The position numbers and the translations under genes are program-made. Below, in pieces: positions 1-8,237 of a DNA stretch of 64,000 bases (positions within the stretch are counted from its first letter, which is position 1; every line of letters starts with the position of its first letter). This DNA is from Mycolicibacterium moriokaense. GTDB taxonomy: Bacteria; Actinomycetota; Actinomycetes; Mycobacteriales; Mycobacteriaceae. The stretch covers positions 5,580,001 through 5,644,000 of the forward strand of contig NZ_AP022560.1 of the NCBI RefSeq assembly GCF_010726085.1. The letters run 5' to 3'. A model generated the notes under the pieces. That model searched no databases. It worked only from the letters and a program-made list of their open reading frames with translations, and had not been told where the DNA came from.

Positions 1-99
1 CCCCCTCCGCTGCCGGGCCTGGTGAAAAGCTATAGCGGTGCGCCATCGGCGTCGTGAGTAGCCGACTACTCCACTCGGAAGCGGCCTTCCAATTCGTAA

Positions 100-117
100 C
101 GATGTTACGTAACATCG
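100..117. promoter_or_regulatory. 18-bp perfect palindrome, probable TetR operator
   Basis: CGATGTTAC is followed directly by its reverse complement GTAACATCG. The dyad ends 33 bases before the ATG of the crotonase gene, and a TetR gene follows that gene, so an autoregulatory operator is the simplest reading. The binding protein is inferred. The first 99 bases of the window hold no gene I can support. Confidence 0.6.
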
Positions 118-150
118 ATCTGAAATCGCAGCGCACTCAAAGGAGAGGCG

Positions 151-849
151 ATGACCAGCACAGTTGGCTACGAGCTCAATGATTCGGTCGCGACGATCAC
201 CATGGACGACGGCAAGGTCAACGTGCTGGGTCCAGACATGCAAGCCGCGATCAACGAGGCCCTCGACCGGGCCGAGAAGGACTCCGCGAAGGCGGTCGTG
301 ATCGCGGGCAACGAGCGGGTGTTCAGCGGTGGGTTCGACCTCGCGGTGTTCCAGTCCGGCGATGCGAAAGCGGCGCTGGGCATGTTGACCGGCGGCTTCG
401 AGCTGGCGGTGCGGTGCCTGACGTTCCCGGCGCCGGTGATCATGGCGGCGACTGGTTCGGCGATCGCGATGGGGTCGTTCTTGCTGCTATCGGGGGACCA
501 TCGGGTGGGTCAGCCGAAGACCAAGTGCCAGGCGATCGAGGTGGCCATCGGCATGACGATCCCGATCGCCGCGATCGAGATCATGCGGATGCGGTTGACG
601 CCCGCCGCGTTCCAGCGTGGTGCGGCGTTGGCGTCGATCTACTCAGGCGACGAGGCGATCGCCGCGGGCTGGCTGGACGCGATCGTCGAAAAGGACGCCG
701 TGCTCGCCACCGCCCAGGAGGCCGCCGCCGAGGCCGCGAAGCTGCACACGGGTGCGCACGTGGCGACCAAGCTGAAGGCGCGCGATTCGGCGTTGAAGGC
801 AATCCGGGCCGGAATCGACGGATTGGCAACGGAATTCACGCTCGGCTAG
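151..849 (+). CDS. crotonase-family enoyl-CoA hydratase/isomerase
   Basis: This 232-residue protein has the crotonase fold, which handles acyl-CoA thioesters in beta-oxidation-like reactions. The N-terminus carries the typical VATITMDDGKVNVL strand. FSGGFDL (about residues 59-65) and the GSAIAMGSFLLLSGDHRV block match the oxyanion-hole and substrate-loop region. The usual catalytic Glu positions are not clear by eye, so hydratase and isomerase activity cannot be told apart. AAGGAGAGG lies just before the ATG, which fixes the start. It is slightly shorter than the usual 250-260 residues. The TetR gene starts 9 bases downstream, so the two are probably one operon controlled at the palindrome upstream. 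Confidence 0.85.
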   Translation: MTSTVGYELNDSVATITMDDGKVNVLGPDMQAAINEALDRAEKDSAKAVVIAGNERVFSGGFDLAVFQSGDAKAALGMLTGGFELAVRCLTFPAPVIMAATGSAIAMGSFLLLSGDHRVGQPKTKCQAIEVAIGMTIPIAAIEIMRMRLTPAAFQRGAALASIYSGDEAIAAGWLDAIVEKDAVLATAQEAAAEAAKLHTGAHVATKLKARDSALKAIRAGIDGLATEFTLG

Positions 850-858
850 GCCGCTGAC

Positions 859-1452
859 GTGCCCAGGGCCAAGCAACGCACGCCCGAACTCCGCGAGCAT
901 CTGCTCGGTGTCGCGATCGCGACGCTGGCCGAGGAGGGCGTGGCCGGGTTCACGACGCGGCGGGTGGCCGAGCGCGCCGGGACGTCGGTGCCCGCGGTCT
1001 ACGAGCTGTTCGTCGACAAGGCCGGCCTGGTGCGCGCGATGTTCTTCGAGGGCTTCCGGCTGCTCGGAGCCGAGTTGGCGCAGGTGCCGACAACCGACGA
1101 TCCGCTGGCCGACCTGGAACGGCTCGTGCCCGTGTTCCGGCTCTTCTGCCGGGCCTACCCCAGGCTGGCGCAGGTGATGTTCTCGCGGCCGTTCATGGAC
1201 TTCGAGCCGGGGCCCGACGAGTTGGCGGCGGGCGCGTCGGTGCGCGAGGTCTTCGTCGGCCGGATACAGCGCTGCGTCGATGAGGGGCTGCTGTCCGGCG
1301 ACGTCGCCGACATCGCGCACGTACTGCTGGCGTTGGCACAGGGCCTGGCGGTGCAGGAGCTGGGCCGGTGGCTGGGTCCGTCGGGGCAGGTGGTCGAGCG
1401 GCGGTGGAAGTTGGGTGTGCGGTCGCTGTTGGAGGGCTTCCGGGCCGTCTGA
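859..1452 (+). CDS. TetR/AcrR-family transcriptional regulator
   Basis: This 197-residue regulator has an N-terminal helix-turn-helix. The stretch VAIATLAEEGVAGFTTRRVA followed by ERAGTSVPAVYELFVDK (about residues 17-53) is a textbook TetR DNA-binding domain with the YELF/DK ending. The C-terminal part is a variable ligand-binding domain. The start is GTG at 859, 9 bases after the crotonase stop. An acyl-CoA or related lipid effector is likely from its partner gene but not shown. The perfect palindrome at 100-117 is a plausible operator. Confidence 0.85.
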   Translation: MPRAKQRTPELREHLLGVAIATLAEEGVAGFTTRRVAERAGTSVPAVYELFVDKAGLVRAMFFEGFRLLGAELAQVPTTDDPLADLERLVPVFRLFCRAYPRLAQVMFSRPFMDFEPGPDELAAGASVREVFVGRIQRCVDEGLLSGDVADIAHVLLALAQGLAVQELGRWLGPSGQVVERRWKLGVRSLLEGFRAV

Positions 1453-1458
1453 CCCCCC

Positions 1459-1522
1459 CGGCGAGCAGACACATACACCCCCAAATCTGACCCACATTGG
1501 GGGTGTGCGCGTCTGCTCGCCG
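1459..1522. repeat. large intergenic palindrome, terminator-like
   Basis: Two 26-base arms are complementary except for two positions, separated by a 12-base loop. The left arm begins CGGCGAGCAGAC and ends CACCCCCAA; the right arm begins TTGGGGGTGTG and ends GTCTGCTCGCCG. It starts 6 bases after the TetR stop codon. No T-tract follows. It probably folds at the 3' end of the crotonase-tetR transcript. Confidence 0.65.
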
Positions 1523-1572
1523 CAGAGAGGATTGGGGCAATTGCCCCATGTGACCGCTCGGGCCGCCGACAA

Positions 1573-2322
1573 ATGATGACCCGCATGACCACTACACCCG
1601 AAGCGGCCGCGGCCGCGTCCAAGAATCTGCCCCTCCCCGACGGCGACGAGGAACGCGTCGTCGGCTTCGGCGTCATGGGCCTGCCCTTCGCCAACGGCCA
1701 TTACCTCGCGTTCCGCGACTTCCTCGAGACGTCGTTCTCCCCCGCGTATCTGTCGGTGTGGCATCGCACCCCGGATGGCGTATGGACGTTCTACGCGACG
1801 ACACCCGGCCCGCAGAGCTGCTCGCGCTACTTCAGCTCCGCCACCCCCGTCGATCCGGTCGTCTGCGACATCACGTCGCACTGGGTCACACCGTGGTCGC
1901 TCGCGATTTCCATTGACGGAGTGGTGGATTGGCGTGTCGACATCACCACGACGCCGGCGACGCGACTGATGAGCGCCATCGGATCGCGGATGCCCGCGCC
2001 GGTGTCGAGGAGTCGCAAAGCCCTCGCCGCGATCAGTCGGATCGTGGGCCCGCTGCTGGGTATCGGGAAGATCAACCTGACCGGCAACCTGCCCAACGGC
2101 CAGGAGTTCCGGATCGCACCGCGACGGGTCTGGGCCGTCGCCGACTCGAGCGCCGTCGTCAAGGGTGAGGATCTCGGGCCCATCGGCCCGCATCCCGTCC
2201 AGGGCAACCTCGCCGACTTCCAATTGCCCCAGCGCGGCATCTGCGTCGTCGCGCAGGGCCGTTTCGAGGCGTTCGACGTGACCAGGCACCGCGACGGCCA
2301 CCGTCTTGACATATCCAGCTGA
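1573..2322 (+). CDS. conserved hypothetical protein
   Basis: I do not recognise a named family for this 249-residue protein. It has no signal peptide or membrane segment. It reads as a beta-rich single domain, with alternating short strands such as VGFGVMGLPFANGHYLAFRD near the N-terminus and WSLAISIDGVVDWRVDI in the middle. A hydrophobic helix-like piece (about residues 135-165) links the two halves. ATG codons at 1573, 1576 and 1585 are all possible starts, and none has a clear ribosome site. The next gene begins 8 bases after its stop, so the two are likely co-transcribed. Confidence 0.65.
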   Translation: MMTRMTTTPEAAAAASKNLPLPDGDEERVVGFGVMGLPFANGHYLAFRDFLETSFSPAYLSVWHRTPDGVWTFYATTPGPQSCSRYFSSATPVDPVVCDITSHWVTPWSLAISIDGVVDWRVDITTTPATRLMSAIGSRMPAPVSRSRKALAAISRIVGPLLGIGKINLTGNLPNGQEFRIAPRRVWAVADSSAVVKGEDLGPIGPHPVQGNLADFQLPQRGICVVAQGRFEAFDVTRHRDGHRLDISS

Positions 2323-2330
2323 CCAAACCG

Positions 2331-3917
2331 ATGACCACCCTGCAGAATCGGCAGATGGCCTCCGGGCAGGCGCCGCCAGACCTTCCGACGCGTGCGGAAG
2401 TGCTGGCGGCGCTGTCGGTCGCGATCGACCTCGGGCTGGGGCAGCCCGCCGAACACATGCTGCGGTCCTCGCTGATCGCGACGCGGATCGCCGACCGGCT
2501 GGGACTCACTGCATCGCAGCGCGATTGCATCTACTACGCGACGCTGATCATGTGGATCGGCTGCCATGCCGACTCCCACGAGTACGCCCGCTGGTTCGGC
2601 GACGACATCGCGGTAAGACGCGGCTCGTATCTCGTCGACTGGTCCGGGCTGCCCTATCAGCGTTTCCTGCTGACCAACATCGGCCGGGGCGAGTCACTGC
2701 TGACGCGACTGAAGATCGCCGCGACGCTGTATGCCAATGCGCGAGGACACATTTCGCAGCTCATCCACTCGCACTGCACGTCGGCGGCGCTGCTGGCCGA
2801 ACGGATCGGGCTGTCCGACGACGTGCAGACGGCGTTGCGGTTCACCTTCGAACGCTACGACGGTGGCGGACTGCCCGACGGGGCGTCGGGCGATGCGATC
2901 CCGATCGAGATGCGGGTGGCCCAACTCGCCGACATGGTCGAGGTGCACCAGCGCGAGTACGGGATCGAGGGCGCGGTCGCGATGGCCCGCAGCCGCCGGG
3001 GCGGGCAGTTCGATCCCGCGGTGGTCGACGCGTTCGTCGCCGACCCGTCGCACATACTCGCGGTCCCGTCCGCCGGTGACGTGTGGGCCACCGCGCTGCA
3101 GCACGCACCCGACCGCAACACCCGCCTGGACGGGCCATCGCTGGACGTACTGCTGGTCGCGCTCGGCGATTTCGTCGACCTCAAATGCCCGTTCACCCTC
3201 GGCCATTCGCGCGCGGTCGCACAGCTGGCCGCCGACGCGGCGGTCACCGTCGGTCTGGACGACGAGGCGGTCACCCTGATCCGCAGGGCGGCATGCGTAC
3301 ACGACATCGGCCGCATCGGCGTGTCGAACCAGATCTGGTCCAAGTCAAGCGCTTTGACGATGGCCGAGTTCGAGCGGATGCGCCTTCACCCGTACCTGTC
3401 GGAGCGCATCCTGTCGCGGGTAGCTGGCCTGAAGGACGTCGCGGCCGTCGCCACCAACCACCACGAATGCCTCGACGGCTCCGGCTATCCGCGCGGCTTG
3501 TCCGCGCGTCAGTTGACGATGCCTGACCGGTTGTTGGCCTGCGCGGTCAGCTACCAGAGCGCGCTCGAACCCCGGCCCTACCGCGAGGCGCTCGGGCCGG
3601 CGGGCGCGGCGCGTCGGCTGCGGGAACGCGTCCGCGACGGCGAACTGGACTCGGTGGCCGCCGACGCCGTGCTCTACGCCTCCGGGCAGGCGCCGGGCCG
3701 GCCGAAGGCGCGGCCACACGGGCTGACCGCACGCGAGGTCGAGGTGCTCCGCCTGGTGGCGCAGGGCGCCAGCAACAAGGAGATCGCGGCCAAACTGGTG
3801 CTCAGCGAGAAGACGGTCCGCAATCACGTCGAGCGCACCTACACCAAGATCGGCGTCTCGAACCGGATCGGAGCCAGCATGTACGCCCTCGAACACGGCC
3901 TGGTCGCCGAGAGTTGA
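2331..3917 (+). CDS. tandem HD-GYP-like phosphohydrolase with C-terminal LuxR HTH
   Basis: This 528-residue protein has three parts. Residues about 30-220 form a degenerate HD-GYP-like domain: the GYP-type loop reads RYDGGGLPDGASGD and the HD dyad is replaced by GCHADSHE. Residues about 270-440 form a second, better preserved HD-GYP-like domain with CVHDIGRIG and HHECLDGSGYPRGL. Residues about 462-528 are a LuxR/GerE helix-turn-helix (LTAREVEVLRLVAQGASNKE, then SEKTVRNHVERTYTKIGV). HD-GYP domains often hydrolyse cyclic di-GMP, so this may couple nucleotide turnover to DNA binding; that is inference. No receiver domain is present. It follows the hypothetical gene by 8 bases. Confidence 0.8.
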   Translation: MTTLQNRQMASGQAPPDLPTRAEVLAALSVAIDLGLGQPAEHMLRSSLIATRIADRLGLTASQRDCIYYATLIMWIGCHADSHEYARWFGDDIAVRRGSYLVDWSGLPYQRFLLTNIGRGESLLTRLKIAATLYANARGHISQLIHSHCTSAALLAERIGLSDDVQTALRFTFERYDGGGLPDGASGDAIPIEMRVAQLADMVEVHQREYGIEGAVAMARSRRGGQFDPAVVDAFVADPSHILAVPSAGDVWATALQHAPDRNTRLDGPSLDVLLVALGDFVDLKCPFTLGHSRAVAQLAADAAVTVGLDDEAVTLIRRAACVHDIGRIGVSNQIWSKSSALTMAEFERMRLHPYLSERILSRVAGLKDVAAVATNHHECLDGSGYPRGLSARQLTMPDRLLACAVSYQSALEPRPYREALGPAGAARRLRERVRDGELDSVAADAVLYASGQAPGRPKARPHGLTAREVEVLRLVAQGASNKEIAAKLVLSEKTVRNHVERTYTKIGVSNRIGASMYALEHGLVAES

Positions 3918-3965
3918 GGCATTCGCCTCACGCGCCGGGGGCCGCCTGAGGTGAAGAGTCGAACC

Positions 3966-4718
3966 ATGAACCGATATCTCGCCGTGGTCTACGGCATCTT
4001 CAGTTACACCCTGTTCCTTGTTGCCTTTCTGTACCTGATCGGGTTTGTCGGCGGGCTGCTCGTGCCACGCAGCGTCGACAGCGCCGGCACCGCTCCCGTG
4101 GGGTGGGCGGTACTCATCGACATCGTGTTGGTGACGCTGTTCGCGCTGCAGCACAGCGTCATGGCCCGGCCGGCGTTCAAACGCTGGTGGACGCGCATCG
4201 TGCCGGAACCCATCGAGCGCAGCACATTCGTGCTGATCGCGAGTCTCGTTCTCGCCCTAATGTTTTGGCAATGGCGCGAGTTGCCCTCGGTGGTGTGGGA
4301 CGTGACGTGGCAGCCGGCGCGGCTTGCGGTGTGGACGCTGTTCTGGCTGGGCTGGGCGATCGTGCTGGCGGCGACGTTCATGATCAACCACTTCGAGTTG
4401 TTCGGGCTGAAGCAGGTGTTCGCCGCATGGCGATCGCGGCCTGCCGTCGAGACCGGTTTCCGGACGACGCTGTTCTACCGCGTGGTGCGCCACCCGTTGA
4501 TGCTGGGCTTCATCATCGCCTTCTGGGCCGCCCCGACGATGACCGCGGGCCATCTGCTGTTCGCGGCGACGATGACGGGATACATCCTGCTCGCGTTGCA
4601 GATCGAGGAGCACGACCTGATGGCGGCTTTGGGCACGCACTATGCCGAGTACCGGAAGCGAGTGCCGATGCTGATCCCGGGTCTACACAAGCGAGACACT
4701 GACATCATGGTGAGGTGA
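3966..4718 (+). CDS. mddA: methanethiol S-methyltransferase-like membrane protein (MddA/NnrU-like)
   Basis: This roughly 250-residue protein has five or six membrane helices. Its C-terminal block has the isoprenylcysteine methyltransferase-like SAM-binding motif: FYRVVRHPLMLGF, followed by LQIEEHDLMAALGTHYAEYR. That arrangement fits MddA, which methylates methanethiol to dimethyl sulfide, a family known in mycobacteria. An upstream in-frame GTG at 3951 exists, but GAGGTGAAG before the ATG at 3966 favours the later start. Its stop overlaps the GTG start of corA. The exact substrate is not provable from sequence. Confidence 0.75.
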   Translation: MNRYLAVVYGIFSYTLFLVAFLYLIGFVGGLLVPRSVDSAGTAPVGWAVLIDIVLVTLFALQHSVMARPAFKRWWTRIVPEPIERSTFVLIASLVLALMFWQWRELPSVVWDVTWQPARLAVWTLFWLGWAIVLAATFMINHFELFGLKQVFAAWRSRPAVETGFRTTLFYRVVRHPLMLGFIIAFWAAPTMTAGHLLFAATMTGYILLALQIEEHDLMAALGTHYAEYRKRVPMLIPGLHKRDTDIMVR

Positions 4719-5704
4719 CCGAGGTTCGAGGCCGGGTGTGGCGCCACGGCAAGCCCCAGGACGGCTTCGAGTTCTCGTCGATCTCGGACTGCCTCACTGA
4801 CGACGGCACGTTGGTCTGGTGCGACATCTACGACCCCAACCACGCGATCCTCAAGGACCTGGCGAACGAACTCGAACTCGACACGTGGGCGGTCGAGGAC
4901 GCGCTCGCCGAGGCCGAGCGGACCAAGGCGGTCGTCTACCGCACGCACACCTTCTTCACCGTCTACAGCGTCGCGGTGAAGGATCCGCTGCCCGAGGACG
5001 ACGCCGCGTCGATTCTCGACATCCACCGGATCTCCGGGTTCGTGTTGCCACGCGGATTGATCACGGTGCGGTTGTCGCCGCACTTCGACATCGACGCCGT
5101 CTCGGAGCGGTTCGACGAGCTCGGCGGCCAGGAGTTCGGGGTGGGTGCGCTGGTGCACGGACTGCTCGACGTCGTGGTCGACAGTCACTTCGACGCGGTG
5201 CAGGCGCTCGACGACGGCATCGAGGCGATCGAGGACGATCTGTTCGCCAACAACACTCGAAAGGGTATACAGCGCAAGACGTTCAGCCTGCGCAAGGATC
5301 TCGTCGAGCTGCGCCGAGTCGTGCTGCCGATGCGCGAGGTCGTCAACTCGATTCAGCACCGCAGGCTGGACGCCAAGACCTCCCCCGAGCTCGACCCGCT
5401 GTACGCCGACCTCTACGACCACGTGTTACGTGCCTCGGAGTGGACAGAATCGTTGCGGGACATGGTCACAACGGTGTTCGAGACCAACCTGTCGCTGCAG
5501 GACGCGCGGCTGAACACGGTGATGAAGAAGCTCACCGGGTGGGCCGCGATCATCGCGGTCCCGACGGCGATCACCGGTTTCTACGGCCAGAATGTGTTGT
5601 ACCCGGGCATCGACACCTTCGGCGGGTTCGTGACCAGTACGGCGATCATCGTGCTGATCGTGATCGTCCTGTACTGGATGTTCAAGCGACGGGATTGGCT
5701 CTGA
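4715..5704 (+). CDS. corA: CorA-family divalent metal ion channel
   Basis: This 329-residue protein has the CorA/MIT layout: a large cytoplasmic alpha/beta and coiled-coil domain with a long helix (about residues 180-270), then two C-terminal membrane helices and a short basic tail (FKRRDWL). The selectivity motif between the helices reads YGQN (residues 290-293) where canonical CorA has YGMN. Mg or Co/Ni transport is expected from the family. The GTG start overlaps the mddA stop by 4 bases. Its 3' end overlaps the convergent reductase gene by 23 bases. Confidence 0.85.
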   Translation: MTEVRGRVWRHGKPQDGFEFSSISDCLTDDGTLVWCDIYDPNHAILKDLANELELDTWAVEDALAEAERTKAVVYRTHTFFTVYSVAVKDPLPEDDAASILDIHRISGFVLPRGLITVRLSPHFDIDAVSERFDELGGQEFGVGALVHGLLDVVVDSHFDAVQALDDGIEAIEDDLFANNTRKGIQRKTFSLRKDLVELRRVVLPMREVVNSIQHRRLDAKTSPELDPLYADLYDHVLRASEWTESLRDMVTTVFETNLSLQDARLNTVMKKLTGWAAIIAVPTAITGFYGQNVLYPGIDTFGGFVTSTAIIVLIVIVLYWMFKRRDWL

Positions 5705-6821
5705 GCAGTTCGTCGACCCGCAACAGGTCCGCGTCGGTGTTGAGGGTCAGCACGCCGACCACGTCACCGTCGGCCTCGTGCCAGACGGTGAACCCGCCGT
5801 GGTGGTCGACCAGTCGGCAGGTGTCGTAACCGCCCCAGCCGCGGTACTTGAGGACGGAATCGCCGATAGTGCAGGAGAATCCGGGAATCTGATCCCATGC
5901 GGCGTCGATGCCTGCGGCCGCGAGTCCGGCGACCAGACCCTGAACCGCGGCGTCGCGCCAATGCTCGGACCGGATGCGTCGCCGCGCTGTCACGTTGTGA
6001 GCGAGCGCCACATCGCCCGCGGCATAGACGTTGCGCGCCGACGCGCGCATGTGCTCGTCGACGACGATGCGCCCATCGCTGGTCTCCAATCCCGCCGACT
6101 CGGCCAGTCGGATGTCCGGACGCACGCCGGTCGCCAGGACGACGAGGTCCGCTTTGACCTCCGTCCCATCGTCGAACACCACACCCGTGTCACGGATCTC
6201 GGTGACGGTGGTCTCGCCGACGAACCCGACGCCGTTGTCGGACAGGATCTTCAGCACGCGCTCACCAGCCTCGGGACCGAAACGCCGTTGCACGGGAACG
6301 GCTTCCGCGGCCACCAGCGCGGTCTCCACGCCGCGGGCGGCGAGACAGGCGGCGGCCTCACAGCCGATCAGGCCCGCCCCGATGACGACGGCCGACTCCG
6401 CATAGCGGGCGGCCATTTTCAGCGCGACGGCGTCGGCGAACGACCGCAGGCTCAGTGCCGTTGAGGCGCCGGGGATATCCGGCTTGACCGGTGTGGCGCC
6501 CGACGCGATGACGAGATGCCAGTAGGGATACCGCTGGCCGCCGGCGGTGATGACCTCCTGGTCGTCGGTGTCGATGCGGTCGACGGTGATGCCGCGGATG
6601 AGTTCGATCTTGTGGTGGTCGAACCACCCGGCGCTGTGCAGGTCGCGCTTGTCCTCGCGATCGCACAGGAAGCCCTTGCTCAGCGGAGGCTTGGCGTAGG
6701 GCAGCGCGGGGTCGCCGGTGAGGATGCGCACGGGGATGCCGGGGTGTTTGCTGCGGAACGTCTCCGCCGCGCTCAGCCCCGCGGGCCCACTCCCGATGGC
6801 GATGAAGCCTGCTGCCGCCAC
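5682..6821 (-). CDS. FAD/NAD(P)-dependent oxidoreductase (ferredoxin reductase-like)
   Basis: This protein of about 379 residues has two Rossmann motifs: an FAD-binding GSGPAGLSAAE at the N-terminus and an NAD-binding VIGAGLIGCEAAACLAARG in the middle. ATGVRPD and VYAAGDVA are the usual second FAD contacts. The C-terminal SEHWRDAAVQG region resembles BphA4-type ferredoxin reductases. The reading frame stays open upstream to 6938, but the extra residues look non-homologous, so I place the start at GTG 6821 with AGGAG close before it. The start is uncertain. No ferredoxin gene is adjacent. Confidence 0.8.
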   Translation of the reverse strand: MAAAGFIAIGSGPAGLSAAETFRSKHPGIPVRILTGDPALPYAKPPLSKGFLCDREDKRDLHSAGWFDHHKIELIRGITVDRIDTDDQEVITAGGQRYPYWHLVIASGATPVKPDIPGASTALSLRSFADAVALKMAARYAESAVVIGAGLIGCEAAACLAARGVETALVAAEAVPVQRRFGPEAGERVLKILSDNGVGFVGETTVTEIRDTGVVFDDGTEVKADLVVLATGVRPDIRLAESAGLETSDGRIVVDEHMRASARNVYAAGDVALAHNVTARRRIRSEHWRDAAVQGLVAGLAAAGIDAAWDQIPGFSCTIGDSVLKYRGWGGYDTCRLVDHHGGFTVWHEADGDVVGVLTLNTDADLLRVDELLRANPVA

Positions 6822-6945
6822 ATCTCCTGGGTACCACTGCGCGGAGCGCGACACGTCGCTTGTCAGGCTTTTGTCACTTTTGCCCGACCGTCGCTTTCCC
6901 AGCATGGTCTGGGGGTTGCCGCTATCGCGGCGCGGCAAACGACCG

Positions 6946-8169
6946 CTAGCCGCCGCAGGTCGGGTTCGCGCTCTTCGACGCCGCTACCCGCCGAACCGAT
7001 TCGTTGACGCGGTCCATGCTCAGCTGACCCGAGTTGACCGCCTGCTCAAGCGAATCCAAGACCGCGGGCACCTCGTCGGTGGTGATCCACAGCGCGACGT
7101 CGGCGCCGGCCTGCAGGGCGCGCAACACCGCTTCGGGGACGCTGTAGCGCTCGTTGACCGCGGCCATGCTGGACAGGTCGTCGGTGTACACCAGCCCGGT
7201 GAACGGCGGCCCGCCATAGGCCCCGGATCGCAGCAGGTCGTAGGCGGGTTTGGCCAGGCTGGCGGGGTCGGTGCCGGTCAGCCCCGGCACCTGGAGGTGT
7301 CCGAGCATGACGGCGACGGGGTGCTGTGTGGTGAGCGTCTGGTACGGGATGAGGTCGTCGGCCTTCAGCTGCTCGAGCGGCGGGGTGCTCACGCCGCCGG
7401 TGTGCGAATCGCCGGAGCCGTGTCCGTGGCCGGGGAAGTGTTTGAGCACGGGCAGCACGCCGGCTTCACGCAGCCCGCGCGCGTACTCACCGGCGTAGGT
7501 GGTCACGGTCTGCGGGTCCGCGCCGAAGGACCGATCGCCGATCACGGTGTCGTCAGGGGCGTCGGTGACGTCGACGACGGGGGCGAAATCGACTGTGACA
7601 CCAAGCTCTTTCATCGCCAGACCACGCTGCAGCGCGATGTTGTACACCTCCTCGGGTGAGCTGGTGGCGGCGAGTTCGCGCGGCGTCGGCTGCGACCCGA
7701 TGATGCTCGACAGTCGTTGCACCCGGCCGCCTTCCTCATCGGTGCTGACCGCCAGCGGCAGCGGACCGGAGGACGCGACGATCTCGCGCAGGGAGCCGTC
7801 CTGCAGCATCGACAGGTCGGTCCAGCTGCCGATCATGATGCCGCCGACGTGGTGGTCGGCCACGACGGCGCGAGCGTCGTCGGCGCCGGTCACCCCGACC
7901 ATCAGGAGCTGGGCGAGCTTGTCGCGGGTCGACATGGTGTTGACCAAGGCCTCGGCGTCGTTGCACGACGGCGGAGTGGGTGCAGCCGACGGCGGCGGCG
8001 ACGCCTCGTTCGACGGCGGCGTCGTCGGCCCGGACAGCCGGGGTTTCACAACCCACACCACCGCGACAGCCAACAGAGCCACGGCGAGCAGCACAAACGC
8101 GATGGGCATCCAGCGGGACGACCCCATCCTCTGCTTGACGCTGCTCAGGACATTCGAGGCACGTGGCAT
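6946..8169 (-). CDS. glycoside hydrolase family 3 beta-N-acetylhexosaminidase (NagZ-like), membrane-anchored
   Basis: This protein of about 407 residues starts with one membrane helix (IAFVLLAVALLAVAVVWVV), then a Pro/Ser linker, then a GH3 domain. The NagZ signature KHFPGHGHGSGDSHTG includes the catalytic His and Asp of the loop, and STDEEGGRVQRL is the substrate-binding Asp-Glu block. Enzymes of this type remove N-acetylglucosamine from muropeptides. Unlike lipoprotein LpqI of M. tuberculosis there is no lipobox, so an uncleaved anchor is likely. ATG 8169 is preferred over an upstream in-frame codon at 8220. Confidence 0.85.
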   Translation of the reverse strand: MPRASNVLSSVKQRMGSSRWMPIAFVLLAVALLAVAVVWVVKPRLSGPTTPPSNEASPPPSAAPTPPSCNDAEALVNTMSTRDKLAQLLMVGVTGADDARAVVADHHVGGIMIGSWTDLSMLQDGSLREIVASSGPLPLAVSTDEEGGRVQRLSSIIGSQPTPRELAATSSPEEVYNIALQRGLAMKELGVTVDFAPVVDVTDAPDDTVIGDRSFGADPQTVTTYAGEYARGLREAGVLPVLKHFPGHGHGSGDSHTGGVSTPPLEQLKADDLIPYQTLTTQHPVAVMLGHLQVPGLTGTDPASLAKPAYDLLRSGAYGGPPFTGLVYTDDLSSMAAVNERYSVPEAVLRALQAGADVALWITTDEVPAVLDSLEQAVNSGQLSMDRVNESVRRVAASKSANPTCGG

Positions 8170-8237
8170 GGGCACGAAGTTACCCGGCGCGGAAACTTCG
8201 ACACCCACACCTGATCGCAATATGCGAATATCTGCCC

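Noticed and set aside
643..2301. 552-codon open frame on the minus strand opposite tetR and the hypothetical gene
   Set aside because: Arg/Gly/His-rich, low-homology translation across several genes and a palindrome; a GC-rich shadow frame.
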